Assembly (NCBI GenBank): GCA_044372405.1
Contig: JBILRW010000050.1
Coordinates: forward strand, 1-8,287
Direction: 5' to 3'
Source of the DNA: CANGYM01 sp044372405
GTDB lineage: Bacteria > Pseudomonadota > Alphaproteobacteria > JAJTHO01 > CANGYM01
Length of the DNA: 8,287 bases
Shown here: positions 1-6,655 of the stretch, piece after piece
Layout of the letters: each line of letters opens with the position of its first letter
Position numbering within the stretch: position 1 is the stretch's first letter
Notes under the pieces: model-generated
Told to the model about the DNA's origin: nothing
The model's database searches: none
The model's input: the letters and a program-made list of their open reading frames with translations, nothing else
Made by a program: the position numbers and the translations under genes

Positions 1-110
1 CCAAACCCCGCCCGTTTTCCATGATCTTGGGTAAAAACCGTCACCATCACGCCGCGCTCGCCATGGCGACGTTTGTTCAGCAAAACAGCGTTATCGGTGA
101 GGGTGATCAT
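1..110 (-). CDS. recO: DNA repair protein RecO, N-terminal part (cut by window edge)
   Basis: RecO works with RecR and RecF to load RecA on gapped DNA and anneal strands; the N-terminal OB-fold binds DNA. Only about 36 codons are visible, read from the ATG at 110-108 leftwards to the edge. The peptide begins MITLTDNAVLLNKRRHGE and continues through VFTQDHGKRAG, matching the RecO start pattern in which a hydrophobic strand is followed by RRHGE and then a T-x-D/E-HGR-like turn. The start lies 3 bases after the stop codon of the upstream phospholipase gene, with AGGA just before it, suggesting translational coupling. Too short to exclude another OB-fold protein, but the RRHGE and DHGK-AG spacing is characteristic. 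Confidence 0.8.
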   Translation of the reverse strand, partial: MITLTDNAVLLNKRRHGERGVMVTVFTQDHGKRAGF

Positions 111-113
111 ATC

Positions 114-1811
114 CTAAAGCCCTGATCTTTCCCGCGCTTCCCCAATCAGGGACAGCAGTTTTGTTTGCAGGGTCTTCATGGCCGCCCGGCGCAGCGGCCC
201 CAAATACAGCTGCTTAAGACGGGAAACACCCTGGTCCTGCAAAACTTTAAAATACACCGCGTCCAGGCGTTTCATCACATCCGACACCAGAGTCTCGGTA
301 GAAGCGGTGATGCGTGGCCAGGGGGGCAGGATATTTTCGGCCGCCACACCCGGCACCACGGGAATAATGGGCAGTTGTTCTGGAAATTCATTGTTTTCGC
401 GGATCATTTGATAATGATCCACCATCTGTGGCGACCAATGGCTAAACAGGGGATGATCCCGGGGCAGGGTTAGATGCTTTTTTAAAAACCGCTGGGCATT
501 GCGCCGCCCCAGCATATAATCATGCAAACGGAGCGAGCGATCCAAAAATCCCCCGAATCCGGATAACATTGAGGATGCCAGATGCATCCCGTGGCTGCTT
601 TCCGTTTCATTCCGGCTGGGGGAGATCAAAAACCGACTGTAAACGTTTTCCGCCCGGGCCAGGCCGATGTCTTCGGGATGAAAGCGCACCTGGTTTTTCC
701 AGGCCGTGATCAAACTGCCCAGGGTTTGGCTGACGGAAAGGGCTTCGGGGGCGATGGGCGATAAATCCATTTCAGGAAACGGATCCACCAAAATCGTGGC
801 CCGCAGGGCCTGCATCCCCCCCCGGGGACTGGATCCGAACATGCCGGAGAGATGCTGCCGCGCCAGTTCCAGGGGTTCGTTATCCATGGCCCCCCCGTCC
901 ACGGCCCAAAAGGTATAATCGTCCTCTTTTCCGTCCAAAAAGGGCGGTATCACCGCGCACAAGGCACGGTTTACATCATACTGAACCGCCGCGCGATAAT
1001 CATAATCCCCGTGGGGGCGGCTTAACCGGCGGGCCCGAAAGGCCCCCGGAAACGCGCTGCACGCCATGGCCGTTTCGGCCAAAATGGACCAGGGTTCGGG
1101 GTTTTCAGACAGGGGAAACGGCAAAGCGGTGTCATCCTGATAATGGTCATCTTTCCCCTGATGAGAGGCCACAAAACGCCGATAATCCCGGTGCATTTGC
1201 ATACCATACCCGCCGTTACGGTTGCCCGTCATGCCCGACCAATAGGGAATACCGCGCAAATTGGTCAGGGTCAGATAAATGGCCAGGGATTCATCCATAA
1301 AGGGACGTTGGCGGGGGGGTGAGGCCTCGGGCAGGCGCAGGGCAGCGTAGGCAATATCATCCAGGGCGGCGCTGTTGAGCAGCGAGCCCAGGGGTTTGGC
1401 CCCCAAATCCTCCAGCGATAAAAAAGACGATAGATCAATGGCATTGACCCAGGCATAAAAAAACGGATTGCCTGTGGCGGGGGCCTTATCCTGATCCCCC
1501 CAGCGTACGGGGGGGAAGGCATAGGGCAGCGCCGCCGCCCACAACGCCGCATTAATCCCGCCTGCCGAGGCCCCCGTAATCACCCGCAACGTCACGGGAT
1601 GGGGGGGCGTTGTTTTGGGGGAATCCTTTTTGGCCTGGTGCCAGGCATCCAGGGCCTCGATTAAAAAATCACATACGCCCGCGGTATAGGCCCCGGCCGA
1701 AACCGCGCCGGCCATGACCAGGCCCAGCTCAAACGGCACATCCGGCCCCGGGGGGGGATTATCCCGCACAGGGGGATCAAGGGGCGCACTGGGATACGAG
1801 GTTTGGGGCAT
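114..1811 (-). CDS. Patatin-like phospholipase
   Basis: A 565-residue protein with the hallmarks of the patatin family of serine lipid acyl hydrolases (Ser-Asp dyad). A glycine-rich oxyanion loop lies at residues 30-45 (GLVMAGAVSAGAYTAGV), the nucleophile elbow GASAG is at 80-84 with Ser82, and the catalytic Asp motif DGG is at 305-307 with a downstream DNEPLELA helix. The Ser-to-Asp distance (about 220 residues) is long, because of an inserted region around 100-240. The N-terminal 25 residues are proline-rich and not signal-like, so the protein is probably cytosolic or exported by a non-Sec route. No strong Shine-Dalgarno sequence precedes the ATG, but the glycine loop follows soon after it, so a later start is unlikely. 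It ends 3 bases before recO. The gene contains five runs of 7-8 identical G or C bases. Substrate is not predictable; similar enzymes act in membrane lipid turnover or as effectors in host-associated bacteria. Confidence 0.88.
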   Translation of the reverse strand: MPQTSYPSAPLDPPVRDNPPPGPDVPFELGLVMAGAVSAGAYTAGVCDFLIEALDAWHQAKKDSPKTTPPHPVTLRVITGASAGGINAALWAAALPYAFPPVRWGDQDKAPATGNPFFYAWVNAIDLSSFLSLEDLGAKPLGSLLNSAALDDIAYAALRLPEASPPRQRPFMDESLAIYLTLTNLRGIPYWSGMTGNRNGGYGMQMHRDYRRFVASHQGKDDHYQDDTALPFPLSENPEPWSILAETAMACSAFPGAFRARRLSRPHGDYDYRAAVQYDVNRALCAVIPPFLDGKEDDYTFWAVDGGAMDNEPLELARQHLSGMFGSSPRGGMQALRATILVDPFPEMDLSPIAPEALSVSQTLGSLITAWKNQVRFHPEDIGLARAENVYSRFLISPSRNETESSHGMHLASSMLSGFGGFLDRSLRLHDYMLGRRNAQRFLKKHLTLPRDHPLFSHWSPQMVDHYQMIRENNEFPEQLPIIPVVPGVAAENILPPWPRITASTETLVSDVMKRLDAVYFKVLQDQGVSRLKQLYLGPLRRAAMKTLQTKLLSLIGEARERSGL

Positions 1812-2087
1812 GAATTGAGATGGTTTCCATCAAAGATCCCCCAACCGTAGGTTACTTCCTGTGGGAAATCAATGGGGGGGGCGGAAGACGGAAGACGGAG
1901 GACGGAAGACGGAGGACGGAAGACGGATCTCCACTTTTCTCTGTCCTCTGTCCTCTGTCCTCTGTCCTCTGTCCTCTGTCCTCTGTCTTCCGTCCTCCGT
2001 CCTCCGTCTTCCGTCCAAAATCACCCTATCGACATTTTTCCCCAAATGGGCCATAAGGGGACGATACCTTCACAGCGGTCCGTCACC
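1812..2087. other. Divergent spacer between phospholipase gene and nuoD
   Basis: This 276-base spacer separates two divergent genes and is dominated by the heptamer arrays at 1883-2016, described separately. An 8-base G run (1874-1881) precedes the left array. I see no convincing -35/-10 pair for either gene and no good Shine-Dalgarno sequence close to the nuoD start; the nearest purine run, AAGGGGA, is at 2055-2061, about 27 bases upstream. An open frame runs from 1872 into nuoD, but it passes through the repeats and is not supported as coding. Confidence 0.6.
1883..2016. repeat. Inverted arrays of heptamer tandem repeats (long hairpin)
   Basis: The left arm (1883-1927) is six tandem heptamers alternating GGAAGAC and GGAGGAC. 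After a 13-base spacer the right arm (1941-2016) has six CTGTCCT units, one CTGTCTT, two CCGTCCT, one CCGTCTT and a final CCGTCC. The distal right-arm units are the reverse complement of the left-arm units, so about 28-35 base pairs can form with few mismatches, in DNA as a cruciform or in the nuoD leader RNA as a hairpin. A 7-base period does not preserve reading frame, so this is not protein-coding. Unit-to-unit variants (A/G third position, C/T) suggest expansion by slippage with drift. Confidence 0.9.
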
Positions 2088-3260
2088 ATGCAGGAAAAGA
2101 AAACCACCACCCTTAATTTTGGCCCCCAGCACCCGGCAGCCCACGGGGTTTTGCGGTTGGTTCTGGAAATGGATGGGGAAGTCATCGAGCGCGCCGATCC
2201 CCACATTGGGTTATTGCATCGGGGCACGGAAAAACTGATTGAATACAAAACCTATTTGCAGGCGGTTCCCTATTTTGACCGGCTGGATTATGTCTCCCCC
2301 ATGTGTCAGGAACATACCTTTGCCCTGGCGGTGGAGCGTTTACTCGGCATCACACCGCCGCCGCGCGGGCAGTACATTCGGGTGCTGTATGCGGAATTGA
2401 CCCGCATCATGAATCATTTGCTGAACATCGCCACCTTTGCCCTGGACGTGGGGGCCATGACGCCCTTTTTGTGGGCGTTTGAGGAACGCGAAAAACTCAT
2501 GGGCTTTTACGAACGGGTCTGCGGCGCCCGTTTGCACGCGGCCTATTTCCGGCCCGGCGGCGTCCATCGGGATTTGCCGGCGGGACTGCTGGAGGACATT
2601 AAAATTTTCATCGATGCCCTGCCCAAAACCATTCAGGATATGGAGGGCTTGCTCACCGAAAACCGTATTTTCAAACAACGCACCGTGGATATTGGCATTT
2701 TCAGCCGCGAAGATGCCCTGGCCTGGGGCATGACGGGGCCGGTATTGCGGGCCAGTGGCGTGCCGTGGGACCTGCGGAAATCTCAGCCCTATGATGTGTA
2801 CGATCAAATGGATTTTGATGTGCCCATTGGCAAGAACGGCGATTGCTATGACCGTTACCTGATTCGGATTCAGGAAATGTATCAGTCGCTGCGGATTATT
2901 GATCAGTGTCTGGAAAAAATGCCGGACGGTCCCGTGCATTTTGAAAACCACAAAATCAGTCCCCCGCCCCGCGCCCTGATGAAGGAATCCATGGAGGCCC
3001 TGATTCATCACTTTAAGCTGTATACCGAGGGCTATCACGTTCCCGCCGGCGAAACCTATACAGCAACCGAGGCCCCCAAGGGCGAATTCGGCGTCTACCT
3101 GATTGCCGATGGCAGCAACAAACCGTATCGCTGTAAAATCCGCGCCCCGGGATTTGCCTTTCTTCAGGCCCTGGATTTCCTCAGCCGTGGCCACATGCTG
3201 GCGGATGTGGTGGCCATTATCGGATCTTTGGATATTGTCTTTGGTGAGATTGACCGTTAA
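2088..3260 (+). CDS. nuoD: NADH-quinone oxidoreductase subunit D (complex I)
   Basis: NuoD (49-kDa/NDUFS2 homologue) forms part of the quinone-binding cavity of complex I where the peripheral arm meets the membrane. The 390-residue product has the family signatures NFGPQHPAAHG (10-20), PHIGLLHRGTEKLIE (38-52) and PYFDRLDYVS (61-70). His19 and Tyr68 align with the quinone head-group ligands (His38 and Tyr87 in Thermus Nqo4). The C-terminus ends in the usual DIVFGEIDR. Length matches alphaproteobacterial NuoD proteins of about 390-410 residues. The ATG at 2088 was chosen because GPQHP normally begins 10-30 residues from the start; an in-frame ATG at 2046 would add 14 residues unlike the family. 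No clear Shine-Dalgarno sequence is present. The gene is not flanked by nuoC or nuoE; grpE follows after 41 bases. Confidence 0.97.
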   Translation: MQEKKTTTLNFGPQHPAAHGVLRLVLEMDGEVIERADPHIGLLHRGTEKLIEYKTYLQAVPYFDRLDYVSPMCQEHTFALAVERLLGITPPPRGQYIRVLYAELTRIMNHLLNIATFALDVGAMTPFLWAFEEREKLMGFYERVCGARLHAAYFRPGGVHRDLPAGLLEDIKIFIDALPKTIQDMEGLLTENRIFKQRTVDIGIFSREDALAWGMTGPVLRASGVPWDLRKSQPYDVYDQMDFDVPIGKNGDCYDRYLIRIQEMYQSLRIIDQCLEKMPDGPVHFENHKISPPPRALMKESMEALIHHFKLYTEGYHVPAGETYTATEAPKGEFGVYLIADGSNKPYRCKIRAPGFAFLQALDFLSRGHMLADVVAIIGSLDIVFGEIDR

Positions 3261-3301
3261 AATCCCCCAGAGATCCTTGAAAACACAATAAAGGAAACCT
3301 A

Positions 3302-3838
3302 ATGACCCATGAAGACCCTTCTTTGTCTGCCCAGGACGTGACCCCTGAAAACCAAAACGTGCCGGATGAGGGCGTAGAGGAAATCACCGCCCTGAGAGCC
3401 CGTCTGGAAACCGCCGAGGCCGATCGCCTGCGCGCCCTGGCGGACCGCGAAAACACCATCAAACGGATGGATCGGGAAAAGGCCGAGGCCCTAAAATTCG
3501 CTGTTGCGGGTTTTGTGAAGGATCTCCTCACCGTGGCCGATACCTTTGATCAGGCCCTATCCCACGTTCCGACATCCGAGGCCGGATCCCCCGTGGAAAC
3601 CTTTGTCACCGGCATTACCATGACAGCCAAACAAATGCTTTCCACCCTGGAAAAACATGGCATCGTTAAATACAATCCGGCCGGCGAAGCCTTTGATCAT
3701 AACCTGCATCAGGCGATGCTTGAGGAGCCCAGTGACGCCATTCCCCCCGGCCACATTGTGCGGGTCATTCAGGCGGGGTATCGCATGCACGACCGCGTTT
3801 TGCGTCCGGCCCTGGTGACGGTGTCGGCTCAGGGGTGA
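3302..3838 (+). CDS. grpE: Nucleotide exchange factor GrpE (DnaK cochaperone)
   Basis: GrpE dimers release ADP from DnaK and act as the thermosensor of the DnaK-DnaJ-GrpE cycle in the cytosol. The 178-residue product has an acidic disordered N-terminus (1-28), a coiled-coil helix (about 28-90, EITALRARLETAEADRLRALADREN) and a C-terminal beta domain. The GrpE signature spans 128-171: GEAFDHNLHQAM, then GHIVRVIQAGYRMHDRVLRPALV. The length is typical for alphaproteobacteria. AAAGGA at 3290-3295 is well placed before the ATG. It sits 41 bases after nuoD and may be read with it. In many alphaproteobacteria grpE follows hrcA; here neither hrcA nor a CIRCE element is seen in front of it, so its heat-shock control is unclear from this window. 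Confidence 0.96.
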   Translation: MTHEDPSLSAQDVTPENQNVPDEGVEEITALRARLETAEADRLRALADRENTIKRMDREKAEALKFAVAGFVKDLLTVADTFDQALSHVPTSEAGSPVETFVTGITMTAKQMLSTLEKHGIVKYNPAGEAFDHNLHQAMLEEPSDAIPPGHIVRVIQAGYRMHDRVLRPALVTVSAQG

Positions 3839-3847
3839 TATCCAATT

Positions 3848-3881
3848 AAAAAAAGCCCCGCTCTTTTTTAGGGGGCGGGGC
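3848..3881 (-). terminator. Rho-independent terminator of the flagellin gene
   Basis: On the minus strand a GCCCCGC arm (3881-3875) and a GCGGGGC arm (3861-3855) form a 7-bp GC-rich stem with a 13-base loop, followed directly by seven T residues (3854-3848). It lies 24 bases after the flagellin stop codon. On the plus strand the stem has A residues before it and no T run after it, so it would not be a typical intrinsic terminator for grpE, though the hairpin could still protect the convergent grpE mRNA end. Confidence 0.88.
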
Positions 3882-3905
3882 AAGTTGGGCTCCATCATCT
3901 GAGCC

Positions 3906-5912
3906 TTATCCCTGCAACATCTGCAGGAATAATTCGGGAATCCTGTTGGCCTGCGCGGACATGGACGCCGCGGCCTGGGACAAGGTTTGTTTCGAGGTAA
4001 AGATCGTCACTTCCGCCCCAAAATCCACATCGGTAAAGGTGGCCCGGGACGCTTTCGTATTTTCCAGGGTAATCTGCGCGTTTTGAATCACAAAACCCAT
4101 CCGGGACTGAATGGCCCCCAGTTCGGCCTGGGCCCGACCCACACGATCAATGGCCGTATCAATTTTGGCCGAGGCAATTTTCCCCTTTTCCGCCGTTTCA
4201 ACATTCAGATCCTTAATGCTTAAACTTTCTGTGTTCATGGCCACAAAGGTGACGGTGATAAGATCATCGGCCTCAATCCCCACCTGAAAATCCATGCTGG
4301 TGACGGTTCCGGGATCAATGGTAAAGACCAAAGCATCAAAATCCTGGCCCGGGTGGGGCAAAGAGCCTGGCAATCCATCAGGATCCACACCATTTTGCAA
4401 ACGCGCCACGGCTTCCTTGTTCATGTTTAAAACCAGGCCGTTTGAGAAATTGATGTTGTATTCATCCTTGGTATCAGACCAAACCTTATCCAAATCCGTC
4501 AAATCACGGGTGTAAACCGTACCATCTTCGTGTTCCAGATACAGCGTGGCTTTGTTATTGGTGCTGTCGTAACGCGAGGTCAGGGTATAGGTCCCCACCT
4601 CTGCCGAACCCGTGGCCTCAATCACATCATTGATGGACGTGGCCGTGGCGCCTGTGTTCAAGCGGTCCACAAGGGTGTCTTCACTGACCCGTTTGGCGGT
4701 AAAGTTCACGGGTGGGTTGGTGGCTCCTGCCGTTAAGTTAAAAACCGTATCCAAATCCCCCTGCAAGGCCGCGGCCGTCACGGGCGGAAAGTTGGCATTG
4801 GTTGTAAGCTGAAAACTGTTTTGCGGATTTGTGGTGCTGGTCAGCAAAATCACAGACCCGGAAGAGGCATTGTTGGCCACAATCCCTTGAAACGTCTGAT
4901 TCCCCACGTCAACAGCAACCTGAAGAAGACCCGTGGATCCAATAGCCTGCACCCTAACGTCGGAAACAGTGCCTTCAACACGGCCCCGGGTTAAACTGTT
5001 GGTGATGGGGGTGGCCGAAAAATACGTTCCTGCTGTTGCCGTGGAATACGCTGCCGGAACACTACTGGCATCAAAGGAAACATTCGTCCCTGATCCCACA
5101 CCAAAAATCGCCCGCAATTGCGTTTGTACGGTTCCACTTTGGTCGGTGCTGATATCAATAATCGGGTCTGCTGCAGAGCCATCAATGGTAAGTTGAACCT
5201 GATTGGCAGCATCGGTGGTGCTGACCAATGTGATAGTGCTGGGTCCGTTTAAGTCTGTTGTGATGTTGGCGGTAAAGGTCTGGGATCCAATATCCACCGC
5301 AATAACCATGGTATCCGGGCTTGCCGTCCAGGTCGAACGCACATCATGCACCGAGCCATCCACAAAACCAGAAACCGTTGGGGCAATGTTGGTGTTGTTG
5401 AAAATCGTTCCCGCTAAGGTATTTAAGGTTGTTGTGCTGGGATTGGAATCCGACGCAAACGGGTTTTTTGGTGAAACGCCCCGGTCCCCACCATCAAACA
5501 GGTTAATCCCGTTCCAGTTGGTTTGTTTGACGGTGGAATCAATCTGTTCCACCAGCTGGCTGAATTCCTGTTGAACAATTTGACGCTCGTTAATACTCAG
5601 CGTTCCGTTGACCACCTGGGTGGCGAGAACTTTAAGCCGCAGCAAAATCTGGCTGATCTGATCCAGCGCCCCACTGGCCACCTGAAGGGTCGAGGCCCCC
5701 TGGGATGCGTTACGAATGGCCTGATCCAGCGCCCCTTCATCAGCACGAAGTTTATTAGAAATCGCCAAACCGGCGGCATCATCCGACGCCTGGACAATCC
5801 GCAGGCCCGATGACAATCGGGAAATGGATTGTGATGTATCACTGACGTTCTTATTCAAATAACGGTTCGCCGTTAATGAGGCGACGTTTGTCGAAACTGT
5901 CATCTGGACCAT
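3906..5912 (-). CDS. fliC: Flagellin with a long repeated central domain
   Basis: Structural subunit of the flagellar filament, exported by the flagellar type III system. Of 668 residues, about 4-140 are the conserved N-terminal D0/D1 helices (TVSTNVASLTANRYLNKN, SRLSSGLRIVQASDDAAGLAIS, then TNWNGINLFDG) and about 562-668 the C-terminal D1/D0 part (AIDRVGRAQAELGAIQSRM, ending NRIPELFLQMLQG). The middle (about 145-560) is much longer than in ordinary 270-500-residue flagellins. It contains two copies of one module, about 169-281 and 297-409, sharing G-x-V-x-DVR, AVD[IV]G[SN]QTF, [IL]L[VT]STT and NVSF/NFTA. A third beta-rich stretch (about 430-560) is different. The start at 5912 has AAAGGA 8 bases upstream; an ATG at 5903 would be too far from it. 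Regulated by the sigma-54 promoter described at 5989-6004. Confidence 0.96.
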   Translation of the reverse strand: MVQMTVSTNVASLTANRYLNKNVSDTSQSISRLSSGLRIVQASDDAAGLAISNKLRADEGALDQAIRNASQGASTLQVASGALDQISQILLRLKVLATQVVNGTLSINERQIVQQEFSQLVEQIDSTVKQTNWNGINLFDGGDRGVSPKNPFASDSNPSTTTLNTLAGTIFNNTNIAPTVSGFVDGSVHDVRSTWTASPDTMVIAVDIGSQTFTANITTDLNGPSTITLVSTTDAANQVQLTIDGSAADPIIDISTDQSGTVQTQLRAIFGVGSGTNVSFDASSVPAAYSTATAGTYFSATPITNSLTRGRVEGTVSDVRVQAIGSTGLLQVAVDVGNQTFQGIVANNASSGSVILLTSTTNPQNSFQLTTNANFPPVTAAALQGDLDTVFNLTAGATNPPVNFTAKRVSEDTLVDRLNTGATATSINDVIEATGSAEVGTYTLTSRYDSTNNKATLYLEHEDGTVYTRDLTDLDKVWSDTKDEYNINFSNGLVLNMNKEAVARLQNGVDPDGLPGSLPHPGQDFDALVFTIDPGTVTSMDFQVGIEADDLITVTFVAMNTESLSIKDLNVETAEKGKIASAKIDTAIDRVGRAQAELGAIQSRMGFVIQNAQITLENTKASRATFTDVDFGAEVTIFTSKQTLSQAAASMSAQANRIPELFLQMLQG

Positions 5913-5954
5913 AGCATAGTTCCTTTGTTCTTTGGGTCTTCCTTAGATATTTTG

Positions 5955-5974
5955 CCTTTTCTTTCATGAAAAGG
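5955..5974 (-). promoter_or_regulatory. Small hairpin in the flagellin 5' leader
   Basis: CCTTTTC (5955-5961) and GAAAAGG (5968-5974) are perfect 7-base inverted arms with a 6-base loop, lying within the predicted flagellin leader between the sigma-54 start point and the ribosome binding site. Flagellin leaders of some alphaproteobacteria are targets of post-transcriptional control (FlbT), so a structured leader is plausible, but no direct evidence of function is visible. Confidence 0.4.
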
Positions 5975-5988
5975 ATTGCTAAGGGCCA

Positions 5989-6004
5989 TGCAAAGGCTAT
6001 GCCA
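5989..6004 (-). promoter_or_regulatory. Sigma-54 (RpoN) promoter of the flagellin gene
   Basis: Read on the minus strand the sequence is TGGCATAGCCTTTGCA. It matches the RpoN consensus TGGCAC-N5-TTGCA at all but one position, with GG at -24 and GC at -12 at the exact spacing. Start of transcription would fall near 5978, leaving a leader of about 65 bases before the ATG at 5912. Late flagellar genes of polar-flagellated alphaproteobacteria are commonly RpoN-dependent with an FlbD/FleQ-type activator; no activator site was identified. Confidence 0.8.
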
Positions 6005-6028
6005 AACAGGTGACAGCACCTCTATAAC

Positions 6029-6115
6029 CGTCATGCGAGCGCAGCGAAGCAATCCAGAAATGCCAGCCCCAGAAAGACTGGATTGCCACGCCTCCTGCGG
6101 AGGCTCGCAAAGACG
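6029..6115. repeat. Palindromic interspersed repeat (MITE/REP-like)
   Basis: The 87-bp unit starts CGTCATGCGAGCGCAGCGAA and ends with CTCGCAAAGACG, so its termini are imperfect inverted repeats. Inner arms GCAATCCAG (6049-6057) and CTGGATTGC (6078-6086) are perfect, around a 20-base centre. This resembles the widespread GTCATTGCGAGC...GCAATCCAG class of dispersed palindromes found in many alphaproteobacterial and other genomes. It lies between the flagellin promoter and the ParD-like gene and overlaps the first codons of that gene. No coding capacity of its own. Confidence 0.82.
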
Positions 6116-6319
6116 TTCTGCGTAAGTCCTGACTTTTTCCAAGAATCCTATGAAACCCCCAGCGAGTTTATTCGTGATCTGATTCGTCGTCATATGGAAA
6201 AAACCGTGGATGACGAACAGAACGTCCTTCACACACTGTTGCGGCAATCGTTGGCGGAAAATCATTATACACCCTTAACGTCTCAAGATGCCCTAACGAT
6301 TCGGCAAGGCTTGCAGTAA
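6083..6319 (+). CDS. ParD-like antitoxin, N-terminus replaced by palindromic repeat
   Basis: ParD-type antitoxins bind operator DNA through a ribbon-helix-helix domain and neutralise ParE with a flexible C-terminus. The segment YETPSEFIRDLIRRHME (23-39) is a clear ParD second helix, and the rest (40-78) looks like a toxin-binding tail. The usual N-terminal beta strand and first helix (about 25-30 residues, often starting M-x-T-I-S-L) are missing. Instead the only open start, a TTG at 6083, lies inside the 87-bp palindrome, so the first 11 residues would be encoded by the repeat. There is no Shine-Dalgarno sequence. It is followed after 6 bases by the ParE-like gene, the normal order. Probably a decayed antitoxin; DNA binding is likely lost. 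Confidence 0.65.
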   Translation: MPRLLRRLAKTFCVSPDFFQESYETPSEFIRDLIRRHMEKTVDDEQNVLHTLLRQSLAENHYTPLTSQDALTIRQGLQ

Positions 6320-6325
6320 GCGACC

Positions 6326-6544
6326 ATGTATACTGTTCACAAAAGCGCCTTATTCATGCGCCAGTGGCAGGCTTATGCACAGAATTATAAAGACAGGGCA
6401 GGAATACAGAGTGCAGAACGGTTTATTGCCGCCGTCGAGGGGTTTTTCTTTCGGTTGGAAGAGACCCAAATTTTTGTTGACCTGATCTATGCCCAGCGCA
6501 TGGATATTGCGCATCGTTTCATCGTGGATACATTTGATCCTTAG
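6326..6544 (+). pseudogene. ParE-like toxin, C-terminally truncated
   Basis: The 72-residue reading frame begins MYTVHKSALFMRQW and contains AERFIAAVEGFFFRLEE, matching the first two helices of ParE/RelE-fold toxins, which poison DNA gyrase or cleave mRNA. Intact members run to about 90-105 residues and end with a beta-sheet of the kind YLIFYR...VLRVLH, which is absent here. The frame stops at TAG 6542-6544, immediately before position 6546 where the duplicated Bro-N leader sequence begins, so the end was probably removed by the event that placed that sequence here. The ATG lies 6 bases after the ParD-like stop. Probably inactive; identification rests on the N-terminal half and the ParD-like partner. 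Confidence 0.6.
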
Positions 6545-6545
6545 C

Positions 6546-6655
6546 GTTAATCGTACAAAGGAAACAACACCATGACCCCCCCCCAACAAAATCATCATCT
6601 TTGAAACCGCCAGCATCCGCCCTACGTTGCATCATGGCGAGTGATATTTTTCGTT
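6546..6655 (+). repeat. Inverted repeat, left copy (Bro-N leader and 5' end)
   Basis: This block is the reverse complement of about 7061-7167 with high identity. It begins with a shared leader (GTTAATCGTACAAAGG), the start codon at 6572, and runs through codons for KIIIFETASIR to a GGCGAGTG stretch. Differences from the right copy include a C run of 9 here against 5 there, a CCT/CGT codon change, and a TGA where the right copy has TGG. The leader carries the ribosome binding site AAAGGA in both copies. Confidence 0.9.

Noticed and set aside
1941..2016. CRISPR-like repeat array
   Set aside because: Units are 7 bases with no unique spacers, so this is a simple tandem repeat.
1872..2087. N-terminal extension of nuoD by 72 residues
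   Set aside because: The extension reads through 7-base tandem repeats that are not in a constant frame, and NuoD proteins normally start shortly before the GPQHP motif.
2340..3194. A long open frame on the minus strand across nuoD
   Set aside because: It lies entirely opposite the strongly supported nuoD, has no recognisable motif and reflects codon bias of the sense strand.
3855..3881. Intrinsic terminator for grpE on the plus strand
   Set aside because: The hairpin has no T run after it on the plus strand; the T run lies on the flagellin side only.
4991..5574. Several open frames on either strand within the flagellin variable region
   Set aside because: They overlap the flagellin gene, lack ribosome binding sites and encode no recognisable domains.
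6029..6115. tRNA or structured RNA gene
   Set aside because: The fold is a simple palindrome with REP-like ends; there is no cloverleaf or anticodon arm.
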